Source of the DNA: Adineta vaga | Lineage: Eukaryota; Rotifera | Length of the DNA stretch: 64,000 bases | NCBI GenBank assembly: GCA_021613535.1 | Contig: CP075492.1 | Coordinates: 7,378,001-7,442,000 of the forward strand | Reading direction: 5' to 3' | Part shown: positions 21,384-33,465 of the stretch, piece by piece | How the letters are laid out: each line of letters begins with the position of its first letter | How positions within the stretch are numbered: position 1 is the first letter of the stretch | Made by a program: the position numbers and the translations under genes | The notes under the pieces: generated by a model | Told to the model about the DNA's origin: nothing | Seen by the model: the letters and a program-made list of their open reading frames with translations, nothing else | Databases searched by the model: none

Positions 21384-21902
21384 TTAGAGTTTCTCTGTTA
21401 AAAGCTCTCTTTCAAATAGAAGATGGTCTCTGACTGTTGTTGTCGTTGTATTTTGAGGCATATTTTGCGTATTACATAGGTCTGATGTACAACAACAATA
21501 TGTAACTGTTGCATCATCAATAAATGCTGTCACACACTTATCTTTTCCCCATGAACACATTTCTGTGAGCATTACTGCTCGACCAAACGTATTTCCAATT
21601 CGAGTAGCCTATTTAACAATGAATTCTATTAATTCATAAAGATGATGGATGTAATTTTGATTTACCCAACATAATTCATCGGCTTTCGCTTCGACTATTT
21701 TAATACCACGTGCACTTGGATCAAATGAATTACCACATGCAGGTTCTTGTGTGGACATACATTGAAAACAACGATAGGTATGACTCAATGTGATAGACGA
21801 AACTACACATATGCATCAATCGATGAAAGAACTATCTGAGACAAGACAAATACAAAACTCACCAAGGAGTAGAATAATGAACAAGTTTCGAACTGATAGC
21901 AT
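21384..21902 (-). CDS. Secreted Ly6/quiver-like three-finger protein
   Basis: Three exons. The first encodes the signal peptide MLSVRNLFIILLL, the second begins VSSITLSHTYRCFQCM, and the third begins ATRIGNTFGRAV. The Cys pattern follows the quiver/sleepless branch of the Ly6 superfamily: YRCFQCM, EPACGNSFDP, ELCW, EMCSWGKDKC, and the closing CCCTSDLCN. Members usually are GPI-anchored and modulate channels or receptors. Here the tail after CN is polar (a Thr-rich run, then RDHLLFERELLTEKL) without a hydrophobic GPI signal, so it may be released. The start was chosen because it gives a signal peptide joined in frame across the 21.8-kb intron. Confidence 0.75.
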
Positions 21903-23661
21903 TGATTATCTCTTCTTTAGTGCAGAACTTGTTTTTGTTTATGACTATTATCTACTCATTGTCGTTCTCTCTCTCTCTTATCAGTCATTTACTTGAGGTA
22001 TTTCAGTATATAAAATTTTATTTACAATTACAAAAGAAATAAAATAACGGATATTTGATTTATTATAACAGAAACAAAATCATCCAAAAAAAAGAAAATG
22101 AATAAAGAGCCAGCAAAGAACGATTTGATTGATCAAAATCATCCAACACCATTTTAGATATTCTTCTCTCTTCATTAACTTCTGCATGTATCGAGTAGGA
22201 TTCAAAATTTTGTGGGTTTACATGTTTTATTTAAATCTTCAAGAAAACTCTGTTAATCTATGTAGGTCAGCATGAAAGTCTCATAAATAATGATGAGTTA
22301 AATCAATATAAGAGAAATCGGTTGATTAAATTATTGATAAAGAAAATTTAGAAGTTTAGAAGTTAAAGTAGTTGTCTATCTATTAGTTAAACATCTATCC
22401 ATTTGCATATATATATTTCGATTGAAAAATACGGTTTTTTCGTCATTCGAAAGATTCGACCAAAAACTTTTAGTATAAACTAACTAGATAAACACAAAAA
22501 TAAATATGTTAGTAAATTTTCGATTTCATTTTTATTAAGTTTTTTTTTCTAAAAATAATTCGAAAAAATGAAAATCATGACTATAAAGAATTATGCTAAC
22601 TGTCGAGCATTTTAGTTAAGAATCAATAGATATTTCAATTTATAAAAATATTTTTGATTAGATTTTAATTATATAAATAATAATATCAAATGTAATATTT
22701 TCTTATGAAATAATTCGATACAAGACAGATTGTGATATATCGTTTGTTGAAGAGTTTTTTTTGTGAATAAAGAGTTTTCTCAATAAAAAGAAAAAGAAAT
22801 AAATAAACTGGAGAGTTCTTTCAATGTTGTCGACATAAATACGGACGATATATTTGTATTTGATGAAATGAAGAATTTTTATAATGAGATTAGTCGTATA
22901 TTTTCATTAATCAGAATAGGGAAATGAAATGATCTATTTGGTTATTTGAAAACAATTGACGATCGAAAAGCTTCAATAGATCAAAAAATCTTATTGGAGA
23001 ATTGTGTCTTTGTAACATGAATGAAACCTATCGTAAAAATAGTTGATTTATTTTTATAATAGACTATTCTCAGAGGACTCTAGCAAGCTTTTAATGAAGG
23101 ACGAGAATAACTGACAATTGTATAATTGATTTGTTCGCTTATTTATTATTTATTGCAAATTGTCATAGACAATTGAAAAGTTAGAATCGTGTTTACAACG
23201 TTGCTATGAAGGTTTTGTTCAAATGACAAATCCAACTAATTCAATAGAAACATCATTTGCATGAAGTTTTCGATTTCAACAAAATCTTTCTTCTTCTTTC
23301 GATTTTCTTTCAATCTTATAATTATATTATATCATAAGAAATAAAGGTATTTGAATTTATCGACACAAATTAAACATTCGTCATTTATTCGGTAGATATC
23401 TAAAGATTATTGATTTATTGACAAAATGTGCATGGATATTAATGAAAACCTTCATTTGATTTGAGAATAAATAGTTGCGATTGTATAACTAAACGATACT
23501 TTCTAAATAACAATACTCGAAAAAATTCAGAAGAAAAAGAAAAATAAGTAAATATTTATTTATTGATTAAACAATTCTATTCTTACATGGTAAGAAAAAG
23601 AAAACATAAATTATTTAACAATATTTATTTGTATATAATCAATTAGAATATTTCGATACGA

Positions 23662-23949
23662 ACCCAGATCGACAAATCCGATAGGGTCCAACGTTCCTAC
23701 AAAATTCGGTCGGATTCGTTGACGGATCTCTATTGCATTCCTTCAGTAAAATTTCCGTCGGTGGCTGCAAATTTTATGAGTGTTCTTTTTAGTTATATTT
23801 TATTACGATCTTATAGCCACCTGTTGGATCCGTCGAAATCCGTTTTTTGGAAACTATAAGAGCCTATGTTGGATCCGCAACCGACAGAATCCGAAGTGAT
23901 TCTGTTACCAGGAATCCGATAGGATATTATCGGATTGGTCGACCTGGGT
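23662..23949. mobile_element. Nonautonomous TIR element (MITE), about 288 bp
   Basis: The ends form an inverted repeat of about 20 bp. The left end reads ACCCAGATCGACAAATCCGA. The right end, reverse-complemented, reads ACCCAGGTCGACCAATCCGA, with two mismatches. The interior is clearly richer in G+C than the flanks and repeats TCCGTCGG and GGATCCG-like motifs. No coding capacity. No clear target-site duplication is seen, so the superfamily is unassigned. Confidence 0.7.
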
Positions 23950-24018
23950 ATAGACCAACATATTTCATTATTTAATCTTAATCGATATTTATTTTTACAT
24001 AAAAATCTAACGTCTAAT

Positions 24019-24210
24019 CAAGGGGAAAGGCGACTTGGTACTTCAAGTAGCTTTGAAAAACTTGAAAGTATTTGAAGAAAATCTGAATATAATTCGTAGC
24101 TGTTTTATATCAACTTGAAATTAATCAAATTTACTTCAAGTAAATAGTGAGCTTTATCGATTATTTACTATGAGACTTGAAGATAATTCAAGTCTGCCTT
24201 TTCCTCCTTG
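24019..24210. mobile_element. Nonautonomous hAT-like TIR element (MITE), about 192 bp
   Basis: The ends are imperfect inverted repeats: CAAGGGGAAAGGCGACTTGG on the left and, reverse-complemented, CAAGGAGGAAAAGGCAGACT on the right, then an ACTTCAAGT-like stretch in both. The flanks are CGTCTAAT and CGTATGAT, a 6 of 8 match that could be a diverged 8-bp target duplication as made by hAT elements. No coding capacity. Confidence 0.55.
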
Positions 24211-24231
24211 CGTATGATTCATAATTCTCAC

Positions 24232-24453
24232 CGATCTTCATGAATATTTGAACCGATATTTTCTCTTATCATAATAATTAACCAAGATAATGTTTTTACA
24301 TCCATTGAATTCAACAATGGTAGATCAGCAGCTGTTTGTAAACTATGATATAAATTACATATTTCAACAAACAGTTCATTTCATAGTTCGTCATTATGAC
24401 TAATAATTTCACATAAAGCACTAGATGAAGCCATCACCGTTTCTAACAGCAAT
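24232..24453 (-). pseudogene. Relic exon with one in-frame stop
   Basis: A 222-bp minus-strand exon is framed by a good acceptor (TTCTGTTTCAG) and a GTGAGA donor. It reads LLLETVMASSSALCEIISHN, then a TGA (24381-24383), then NELFVEICNLYHSLQTAADL and NSMDVKTLSWLIIMIREN. The composition is that of a helical-repeat protein, but the family is not recognised. No neighbouring exons were identified, so it is probably a remnant of a lost gene. A TIR element sits just beyond its donor. Confidence 0.5.
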
Positions 24454-25239
24454 CTGAAACAGAAGATCACAGTATACTGTGGGATTGGAAGCAAAGTATC
24501 AAGTGATACTCTGATTTTTTTCCCAGCGTATCAGAAAGTATCCTACATAAAAACATAAAACTAATTTTATGTTTTTATTTTGGTTGTTTTGAATGAAAGT
24601 TTTCTATTGTCCAGTTCTGGAGATCATCGCATCAGAAAATGACCATTTCGCATGCGTACGTCGAGTAAGGTTATAAAGTAAGACAAAAAAGAAACTTGCG
24701 AAGCACTACAGTAATGCTCAGCTCATTCTTCGCATCGCATTAGAAACGCTGGTTAACATATACAATATCATATCGAAACAGAATACAAAGAATGAAATAG
24801 ATAATACAGGATTGGTTATATCTAGAAAGAATGTTTCAGTGTGAAAAACATATATATATATATATAAGAATAGATTTGAATAGCGACATCATTTTAAACT
24901 ATATGATTTGTCGTTATATCGTCAGAAACATACAAAGACCGCTCGTTCACATCATTAGGACAATGATTCGATCATATTCATAATTCTGTGACCGATCGAT
25001 CATTCATTAAATTTTGTCATCATTTGTTTTCTTTTCCTTCAGAATAAATTACTTACATGATAACTATCGACTAATTTCGTTCATTAATATTGTCTATTAT
25101 ACAACATGCTTGTACATCTTTCGACAACAAGTCCATATGTCTGGTTAGCTTGACTCCTTTATTGTTGAAATTCTTTAAAATATCTATTGACTACTGTTTT
25201 AGTGATATAAGCCTTGGACCTATTGAACAGGCAGATCGT

Positions 25240-28200
25240 ATGGCTTCGGCACCGACAAAAACTGTCATTCCATATCTTGAATTGAAAGAAAGTTTTCCAA
25301 AATTTCAACAAACGCGTACACCATTAAAACTGCTCGCACCCGACGAAGTACCTATGAATACAAGTATTGCAACAACTGCAACCGATACAAATAATAGTCG
25401 ACAAACAAGTCTTCAACCAGTTTGGTATACAGAACAAACAATTGTAGATGAAAATAATGATCAACAACGAAATTCATTGAGATCATCACTAAATCATCGT
25501 CATGATTTAACACGTTCAACTTTACCTACCATTGAAAGTAATAGTCCAGAAATTGAAGATGAACTTATTGAAAAAGAACCTCTTACAACAAAACCATCAT
25601 TAATGCGTAAATCATCAACATTTACCATTGAACAACAATCATCAATTGATATTCCATCACCATTAAATGAATCAGAAAAGGAAAATAATGTAGATATGAT
25701 TATTACATCAACACAGTAAGTATCGACTGAAAACACTTCATTGAAAGAGATTATAACATAATCTTTGATGAAATCTAGAAAATAGAAATAATGATTTATT
25801 TTTAGACAAGAACCTACAAAACCAATCCAGCATCCTACTGAACCGTCTGATGAATCTTTTCGTGCTCTCGAACATCTCTTAGGTCTTGGTTCAACAAATG
25901 CAAACTTAACAATGACAACTATGACGCAAGAATCTCCAAAAAGTAATCATGAATCACTTTCATTAACCATTGTTACACCAACAGAATTAATCAATCAAAC
26001 GGGTACATCGTTACATTTAAGTTATGCACCAGCAGGTGGCGGAGGTAGTGTACCATCTTCTCAAAATATTCTTCTTATGCCAACAATTGAAAGTATAACT
26101 GATCCAAGTATAAACTCAACAATTCCACCACCATTTGAAGTTGATAATAGTGAAATTGAAGAACCATCATCAACAAGTGGAACAGTGATTAATCCAGATA
26201 TATCAAAATGTACTGAAGATTCATTTCATTTTACTGATGAAGATGAGGAAAGATTAGAAACGCCAAAAGAGAATACAAACACAGAAGAAGAAGACGATAA
26301 TGATACTGAAGATAATAATTTTTCTTTTGAATTAAATGATTTTCCAAATGATTCAAAAGATACTGTGAATGAATCCCTAGTGCAACAACCTCCTGCTCCT
26401 CCTCCAATAATTACAATTCGTGCACCAACAAGTGCTGATGTTGCTTATAGAGCTTTAATTAAAGCTCGATCTGGTGGCAGAATATCTCAACCAATGAAAA
26501 CTGAATCACCATTAGCAAAGCCAGGTAGACAAGAGAAAAAGAAATCATTTTATCTCTAAAAGTTGATTTTAAGATCCATTCAAATTAACAGTACGATCAT
26601 CTGTTCCAATACCATCACCTACACGAACATCACGTGTATTACGTTCAAGTTCACGTCGAATTTCAATTGATCCTACTTCAGAAACGTCTACGACAGAAGA
26701 AATCAATACATCAAGTATGTTATTGAAACAATAAAGATATCAGATACAGACGTTTTTCGAAACTCTTTTTTGATGTATCTCAAAATGTTTTATTCGTTTA
26801 GATGTATTGCCTGATGATCAGTGTTTTGTGAATGAGAATAAAATTAATGATGATTATCCTCGTATTGAACTCGTTGAAGTTGTTAGTGTTCTTGATGAAG
26901 AGGAAATGGAACAAGAACAACCAGCTGGTATTACTCTTAATCTTACCGAAACAAAAGAGGTTGATTCAACATCACCAACAAGTGCAGAGGAAGCTGATTG
27001 TAGTGCCTCTTCGTCTTGTTCATCTTATGTATCACTACAAAAAGATATTGGTACACCAACAGATCCAAAAATGCCAGTTTTATCAAGAGAATTTACTTAC
27101 AATACTCCAACATCACGAACAACTCGTTCATCACTACGTCGATCCATTATAATAAATCATCAAAGTTATTCACGTTCAAATCAATCTCTTATTCCTACAA
27201 TACCCGAACAACCAGTAATAAATAGTGAAGAAGAAGAAGAAGAAGAAGAAGATCTTAGTACTTATTCTATACCAGCATCATCAATGTCTAAAACATTGTT
27301 AACAAGTCTTTCGACAAATCCTACAGTTATGAGTGAAGCACCACCGATAATCCTACAAAAATCTTTAGCAGGTTCGGCTTCACCATCACCGAATCCAACT
27401 CCAGTCATAACTGTTCGTCAAAGTGAACGTTTATCATCAGCTTTATCACCTCGACGAAGTATTAATCCTCTTCATTCTTCAACACCATCAGTTAGATGCA
27501 AATCTCTACAAATGGTTTTACTTGATGAACAAGAACAACTTTCGACAACAGCTCCAAAACATTTACAAATTGACTTAACAGCAGAAGATGTTGAAATGCT
27601 TGATAATGAACAACAAGTTGATATTCCTATTCAAAGTAAAGCATTATTATATTATCTATTTTCAATGTCTTCTCTTCTCTCTTAGTTCAACATGTCGCTG
27701 ATGAAGGTATTCAAACATCTCCAATTCAACCACCACGTCGAATCGATATCAGTGTACAAACAACACCCAGTCTCGATCCATTATCTCGTCGTTGTTTTCA
27801 AACAATGGAGCAACAAACAACACCAATTGTTGCACGTTCATCATCATCATCCAGTTGTCAAACAACTCCTATTGCTATTAAAATTCAACAAACGAGTCCA
27901 ATGATTCCATATGCATCGTTGTCATCATCATCGGAAATGATCATCGAAGAACAGGAACAACAACAACAACAAGTCACACCATTACATAGTAAAGCGATCA
28001 TACATCTAAGACGAAATGTTCGTTTTCAGTTTACACCATCCACTGATGCACGTCTGACCGCCAAAGAAAAATTAGAAGAAGAACAACGACACATGAGACC
28101 AGATATTATTATTAATCATACAACAGAGACCGTTCCATCGGATAATGAACGTGAAGAAGACACTGAGGATGAGGCAACAAAAACAAAAAAGAAGATTTCG

Positions 28201-29422
28201 ACATCAAAAAAGAAGAAAGTTATCGTTACACCAGCAAAAACGGATGATAGTTCAGAAGAAACGGTTAGTTTGTACATTTACGTTTCCTATTTTCATTTAA
28301 CCATTGATATATTATCTAGAATGAATCACCTGTGAAGCGAACGACTCGTAAACAACGTTCCAAAGAATCGTCGAATGATGAACAATCAAAATCAAACGAT
28401 ACGCATGTAACATCAACAACATCCACCAAGAAGAAATCATCAAAACGCTCGGCTAGAAAGGAAAAAGAATCATCACCTGTCAAAGAATTGCCAGTAGTCG
28501 AACCAGAAATTGTCATTATAGCTCCATCTCCACCGTCCATTGTAAAACGTGCTGGTCGTAAACGAGCGAATCCAAAAACATCGACAACGTCTCCGCCAGA
28601 AACAACAAGTCCACCTGAGCAAGTGACCAAGCGTGCTAAAACTACAACAAAAACAATAGAAGTGAAACAACCTGTTCGAGGTAATTCAAAGCATATTGAA
28701 TCTACTTAGACATTTAAAATTATTCTTGCAGTTCCATCACCTGAAGTACTTTCAACACGTGGCCGTTCAAAGACTCCAGTAATGGTTAACACTGCTATAA
28801 AATCAACATCATCACCAGAACCAGCGGAACTACCACCGCCACCACCACCACCATCATCAAGCAGTTCAACAAAAAAAACGAAAAAAGCTTTATCTGAATC
28901 CAGTCCACTTGAACATTCATCAATTCCAACAACCAATAAACGTAAAAATACTACCTCAACAATAAAAAAAGGCAAACGACGATTACATAGTGTCGAACAA
29001 GACGAAGGCCTAAATACTGCTGATGAAGAAGAAACAGTTCATACACTTGCTCCTCCTATGGAATTAACATCCATTGAATTAAGTCAAGAAGAACGAGAAA
29101 AGGTAAGATTGAATTGTTATTCGAATCAATAACATAAATATTTTCATGATTAGATCGAAGGATTAACTGTTGCTGAGCTCAAAGTTCGTTTAACTACATA
29201 TAATGAAACATTACCTAAAGGTGCCCGGAAAGCCGATCTTGTTGCTTTACTTCTTAGAATCGAAACAAATTTACTCAAAGGTAAACCTTATGACATAAAA
29301 GATCATCTATAAGTCTAATCGAGAATATGAATATATTTTTAGAAAAAAAAGAAGCCGAAGTTATTCCAGTTGTTAGTGTTCCTACTGATCCTCCAACTCG
29401 AAAAACACGTCGAAAGAAATAA
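25240..29422 (+). CDS. Long disordered protein with a C-terminal SAP domain
   Basis: About nine exons joined by short introns encode roughly 1,230 residues. The start used is MASAPTKTVIPYLEL at 25240; an acceptor-like TTTTAG at 25201 leaves room for an extra 5' exon. The body is low-complexity: Ser/Thr/Pro runs, acidic runs (DEDEERLETPKENTNTEEED, a Glu run near 27230), Gln runs, and many short SP/TP motifs. The C-terminal third is basic with nuclear-localisation-like KKKISTSKKKK and KRKNTTSTIKKGKRR. The end carries a SAP motif, IEGLTVAELKVRLTTYNETL then PKGARKADLVALLLRIE, which binds AT-rich DNA, followed by TRKTRRKK. A nuclear chromatin or RNA-processing role is inferred. No specific orthologue is recognised. 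Confidence 0.7.
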
Positions 29423-30137
29423 ATGATGTTGAAAAATCGTTAAACTATTGATTTCTCTCTTTTTTAATTGTATTCTTCTATTTCATTGTTGTTGTTGTTG
29501 TTGATCTTCAATTGTTTCTCGAGTGTACGTTTCTTTTTTTTTTCTTATAAAATGAGCTCGTTACTTTCTCTTTATCTACACGTAGATTCAGTTTGTTCAT
29601 TCTATTGATTGAAATATAAAATGAATAATTTCCTAATTCAAATTCTCATATTCTTATATACATATATTTTTTCTTTGTTCGTCTTATCTTTACTCATATA
29701 TATACATACGTGTGTGTGTGTTTGTGTATCATCTTTATCTTGTGAAAATGATGTATCGCAATACATAGAACTTAGCCTTTACAAGGGCTTTCAAGATGAA
29801 CTTTTGTTTTTCTGTTTATTCAATATAAAAGATTTTTGTTTATCATCTCTTACATAGTAATGTAAATATTTATTCCCTACTTATTATCTTTCAATCATAT
29901 TTGTAGTGCTGAAAGTGAATTACATTTCGAGGTTGATTTTCTTTACATTCTTTCACCGTTTGGACGCTGTTATGTAAATTCATTAAAAAAAATACAATTT
30001 TATATATTTGAATTAATAGTAGAGTATGGTGAACAAGAAAAAGATTTCTTTTAAATCATTAGTACCGAGAAAAGTAAAGGTAAACATAACATCAATAAGG
30101 ATTATTTTTTTCATTTTCTTTTCAACGAAACTTACAA
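29423..30137. other. Intergenic region
   Basis: 3' UTR of the SAP-domain gene with GTT and GT microsatellites (29488-29503, 29708-29728), then the upstream flank of the ART-TPR gene. No gene seen. Confidence 0.45.
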
Positions 30138-32138
30138 ATGGGTTGCAAATCGTCGAAAATAGTTCCTGTGTGTAGAAAGAATTTTGAAACTTTTTCTATT
30201 CTTTGGCTTGATGCTGAAGTCAATACAACTGAAGAAAATCGACAAATCCAAAAAGTATTACGTTCAACGATTGATCATTTGGTTACTTTTGAACATATTC
30301 CTACATGTCGAGCACATATTTCTAATCTATCCTCTGTTGAGCGATCCATTCTTATTGTTAGTGGTCGATATTGTCGAGAGATCATACCTCACATACATGA
30401 TCTCTCACAACTTTCATCGATTTATATTTTCTGTAAAAATCAACAAAAGTATGAACAATGGGCTCAAAGTTTCAAAAAAGTCGTAGGTGTTTTCGTTCAA
30501 CTTTCTGATCTCGTCAATAAAATCAAGAGTGATCATATGAATCAACGCAAACTTATAGAACCCATGTCGATTAGTGTTTATAAAGATACCGAAAATCTTG
30601 GTAAATCAACAACAGAACTTAATGGTCAATTTATTCATTCACTTTTACTGATCGATGTTCTTATTCGAACGAAATCATCACAGAAAGATAGAAAAGATTT
30701 AGTTATGCGTTGCAAAAATGCATATGATTTTGAAAGTACACAATTACCTTTAATTGATAAATTTGAAGCAACGTACACAGCAGATCGAGCTATTTGGTGG
30801 TATACACAAGAATGTTTTCTATATAATATGTTAAACAGAGCTTTACGAACTTCAGATATTGATTTATTATTTTTCTTTCGATTTGTTATTCGTGATATCT
30901 ATTGTGAATTGAAAAAGAATCAATGTCAATCACAAATTGAAGTTTATCGAGGTCAATTAATGTCGAATGATGAATTAAAAATACTTCAATCATCAATTGG
31001 AAAGTGTTTTTCAGTCAATTCATTTTTCTCAACAACGCTTGATTGTAATAAAGCAATTGAATTCTTAAAGAACAGTTCAAAATATTTAAATCGTATACTG
31101 TTTACTATTGATGCTGATCCTCAAGTAAAATCTAGTAAACCATTTGCAGATATCAGCGAATCAAGTCGTTTTAATGATGAACGTGAGATACTATTTATGA
31201 TCGGATCAATTTTTCGTTTAATTCAGATTGATTTTGAAAAAGAATCAAAAATTTATAAGATTAAAATGAAATTATGTGGAGATAATGATCATGATATGAA
31301 ACCACTTTTCGATCATATGAAAAAATTCTATGGAGGTGGAAATACTGAAATAAGTCTTTCATCTTATGCTGATGTTTTACGTCAAATGGGTGAATATGAT
31401 AAGGCTGAAGAGATATGCAATCGATTATTAAATGAACTTTCATCGAATGATCCTAAACTATTTGATATTTATTGGTTATATGGTACGATATGTAATGATA
31501 AAGGTGAATATGATGCTAGTCTCGAATGGTTCAATAAAGCGTATCAATTAAAAATGGAAACAGATCCCAATGATCATTTAAAAATTAGTCATATATTCAA
31601 TTGGTTAGGAACACTCCATCGACGTAAAGGTCAACTTGATAAAGCATTAGAATATTATAACAAAGCCATTGAACTTTGTCCAAAAGAAAATAATGCAAAT
31701 CGTCGATATATGGCTTTTTGTTATAACAATATTGCTATCGTATATAAAGAACAGAAGAAATATAATGAAGCATTAGATTTCTACAATAAAATATTAATGA
31801 TTGAACAAAATGAAATACCTAGTGATTCTCCAGAAATGGGTGCGATTTATAATAATATTGGGAATTTACATTCTGAACTTGGTCAATATGAACAAGCTAT
31901 GGAATATCAACAAAAAGCTCTCATTATTCGAACTAAAGCACTTCCTCCTACACATTCAGAACTAGCCAAGAGTCATGCAAATATTGGTCTTGTGCATGAA
32001 AAAATTGGTGAATTACATGCAGCATTAACCAATTTAGAAATAGCAGCAAAAATTGCTACCTCTACATTATCGTCTGAACATGCGGAAGTTATTGAAATAC
32101 AGAAAACTATTCGACGCATTCGTTCAAAACTTAATTAG
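30138..32138 (+). CDS. ADP-ribosyltransferase fused to TPR repeats
   Basis: Single-exon protein of 666 residues. It begins MGCKSSK, a myristoylation/palmitoylation-type start that suggests membrane attachment. Residues 17-130 form an alpha/beta domain (ILWLDAEVNT, SILIVSGRYCREIIP, SSIYIFCKN). Residues about 160-380 form an R-S-E class ART fold: Arg271 in VYRGQ, the SFFSTT motif at 295-300, and the ExE motif Glu348-Arg-Glu350 (DEREIL), typical of arginine-directed mono-ADP-ribosyltransferases. Residues about 405-660 are kinesin-light-chain-like TPRs (for example ALEYYNKAIELCP, QYEQAMEYQQKAL). This architecture is known to be expanded in bdelloid rotifers. It probably modifies a protein recruited by the TPRs; the target is unknown. 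Confidence 0.85.
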   Translation: MGCKSSKIVPVCRKNFETFSILWLDAEVNTTEENRQIQKVLRSTIDHLVTFEHIPTCRAHISNLSSVERSILIVSGRYCREIIPHIHDLSQLSSIYIFCKNQQKYEQWAQSFKKVVGVFVQLSDLVNKIKSDHMNQRKLIEPMSISVYKDTENLGKSTTELNGQFIHSLLLIDVLIRTKSSQKDRKDLVMRCKNAYDFESTQLPLIDKFEATYTADRAIWWYTQECFLYNMLNRALRTSDIDLLFFFRFVIRDIYCELKKNQCQSQIEVYRGQLMSNDELKILQSSIGKCFSVNSFFSTTLDCNKAIEFLKNSSKYLNRILFTIDADPQVKSSKPFADISESSRFNDEREILFMIGSIFRLIQIDFEKESKIYKIKMKLCGDNDHDMKPLFDHMKKFYGGGNTEISLSSYADVLRQMGEYDKAEEICNRLLNELSSNDPKLFDIYWLYGTICNDKGEYDASLEWFNKAYQLKMETDPNDHLKISHIFNWLGTLHRRKGQLDKALEYYNKAIELCPKENNANRRYMAFCYNNIAIVYKEQKKYNEALDFYNKILMIEQNEIPSDSPEMGAIYNNIGNLHSELGQYEQAMEYQQKALIIRTKALPPTHSELAKSHANIGLVHEKIGELHAALTNLEIAAKIATSTLSSEHAEVIEIQKTIRRIRSKLN

Positions 32139-32178
32139 TTATTTCTAAGCGAGTTATATTACGAAATAATTGAACATT

Positions 32179-33097
32179 TCATAAAAGTAAACGAATTTTA
32201 TCTCGCACACATTTTCTTAATTGATGATTGTAACAAAATAAATCGATTATACAACATAATGAACCTACTATACTTAAAAGTTCTAGACATGTGTACACCA
32301 AATGACTAACATTGCCATTATAATCAATAACTATTAATGAATACAAAGGAACCCATCCAATAAAAATTATACCAAACATAAGGATTGTATGTCGTAATAA
32401 ATGTAGATCTCGTCGAGATATTCTCAGTAGTTGAGTACTAGAAACTGTACTAGTATTTTGTGGCTGAACTCGTTGCGAAGAAGCATAAGCATGTTTGAAT
32501 ATAGATAAATTCAGACAAAGAGTAACTATCGGTGGAGATATTTCTGCAACAATTAAGATATATAACATAAGCCAAGATGGAAGTATACAATTCTATAATT
32601 GATAATCAAATCAGATCAGAAAAAGTTTTCATTTGTAAAAGAAATAAAGATAAATTTCTTATCGGTCGAATAAATATTGGAAATGGCATTGCTATAAGAC
32701 AAGCAACTATCCATTGAGTACTACTACAAATAACAATAAATGTTTTCGTTTGAAAAAATCTTTCCGAACGATATATTATGGAATAGAATCGATTAATAGT
32801 AATCATTAAGAATGTAAATGGTACTTGACAAGTACATATGATGATTACAAAGAATAAGAGGGAACATGTATCGTTTTTATATAACTGTTCAATATAAAAC
32901 TCAAACATAATGAAATAAAATAACCAAAAGATTGAACATAAAATAGTAACAAGAGAAATGTTTAATGTCAAGAAATTAGTTCGATTATGAAAACGTCGAA
33001 GAAATAGGATAGGAATCGAATAGATCAAAGCAAGAAGAATATTGAAAACATTAACAATTATTTTTAAAATAGCAAAACTCCTTTCGATATCGAACAT
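32179..33097 (-). CDS. Rhodopsin-like GPCR with a noncanonical intron donor
   Basis: Seven-helix receptor in two exons, 32663-33097 and 32179-32592. Exon 1 holds TM1-TM4 (IVNVFNILLALIYSIPILFL, an NRF variant of the DRY motif in ITINRFYSIIY, and PFPIFIRP). Exon 2 begins NCILPSWLMLYILIVAEISP, with the extracellular Cys that should pair with NDTC at the top of TM3, and continues to TM7 (CCIIDLFCYN). The 70-bp intron ends with a normal TTATAG but starts ATAAGA where GTAAGA is expected. Read through, translation stops after FSDLI. Family: orphan or peptide-type receptors common in rotifers. Ligand unknown. Confidence 0.7.
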
Positions 33098-33465
33098 TTG
33101 TAGTTCTTTTAGACTAACAATATTAACAAGTAAAAACTTTCTGTTTCTTTAAAATATTCTTTTGATACATGGAACAATAAAAGAAATGAAATTTATGCAT
33201 TCTTTTGATGAAAGATTTTTATAAAAAAAACACAAATGAGTAGAGAATATGTTAACCTTTCATGTAATTTGACTTGTAAGATAGGACTATGCCTTACTTT
33301 ATTATTAAATCATTCATGTTACAGAAAAAAGAAATGAGAGATCAGTTCTCGTATGATATATAATTCACTTTGATAGATTTATCTAAAATAAAAACAATTT
33401 TCTCAAGACAAAAACGTGATCACTAGGAAAATCTTTAAGCGTGATATAGTCCAGTTAGATATATT
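33098..33465. other. Intergenic region
   Basis: Upstream of the GPCR and downstream of the FYVE gene, both minus strand. Nothing recognised. Confidence 0.45.

Larger units (their letters stand above)
21903..25239. other. Gene-poor region with repeat elements and a relic exon
   Basis: No intact gene recognised over 3.3 kb. It contains TIR elements at 23662-23949 and 24019-24210 and a decayed exon at 24232-24453. A short plus-strand open stretch at about 23168-23263, after an acceptor-like CATAG, encodes about 30 residues (IEKLESCLQRCYEGFVQ), too little to call. Confidence 0.5.

Noticed and set aside
23168-23263. Possible plus-strand terminal exon (IEKLESCLQRCYEGFVQ)
   Set aside because: Only about 30 codons with an acceptor-like CATAG before it; too short to support without a partner exon.
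29609-29857. Plus-strand 82-codon open frame
   Set aside because: Hydrophobic low-complexity run containing a GT microsatellite in the 3' flank of the SAP gene; no domain, no neighbour support.
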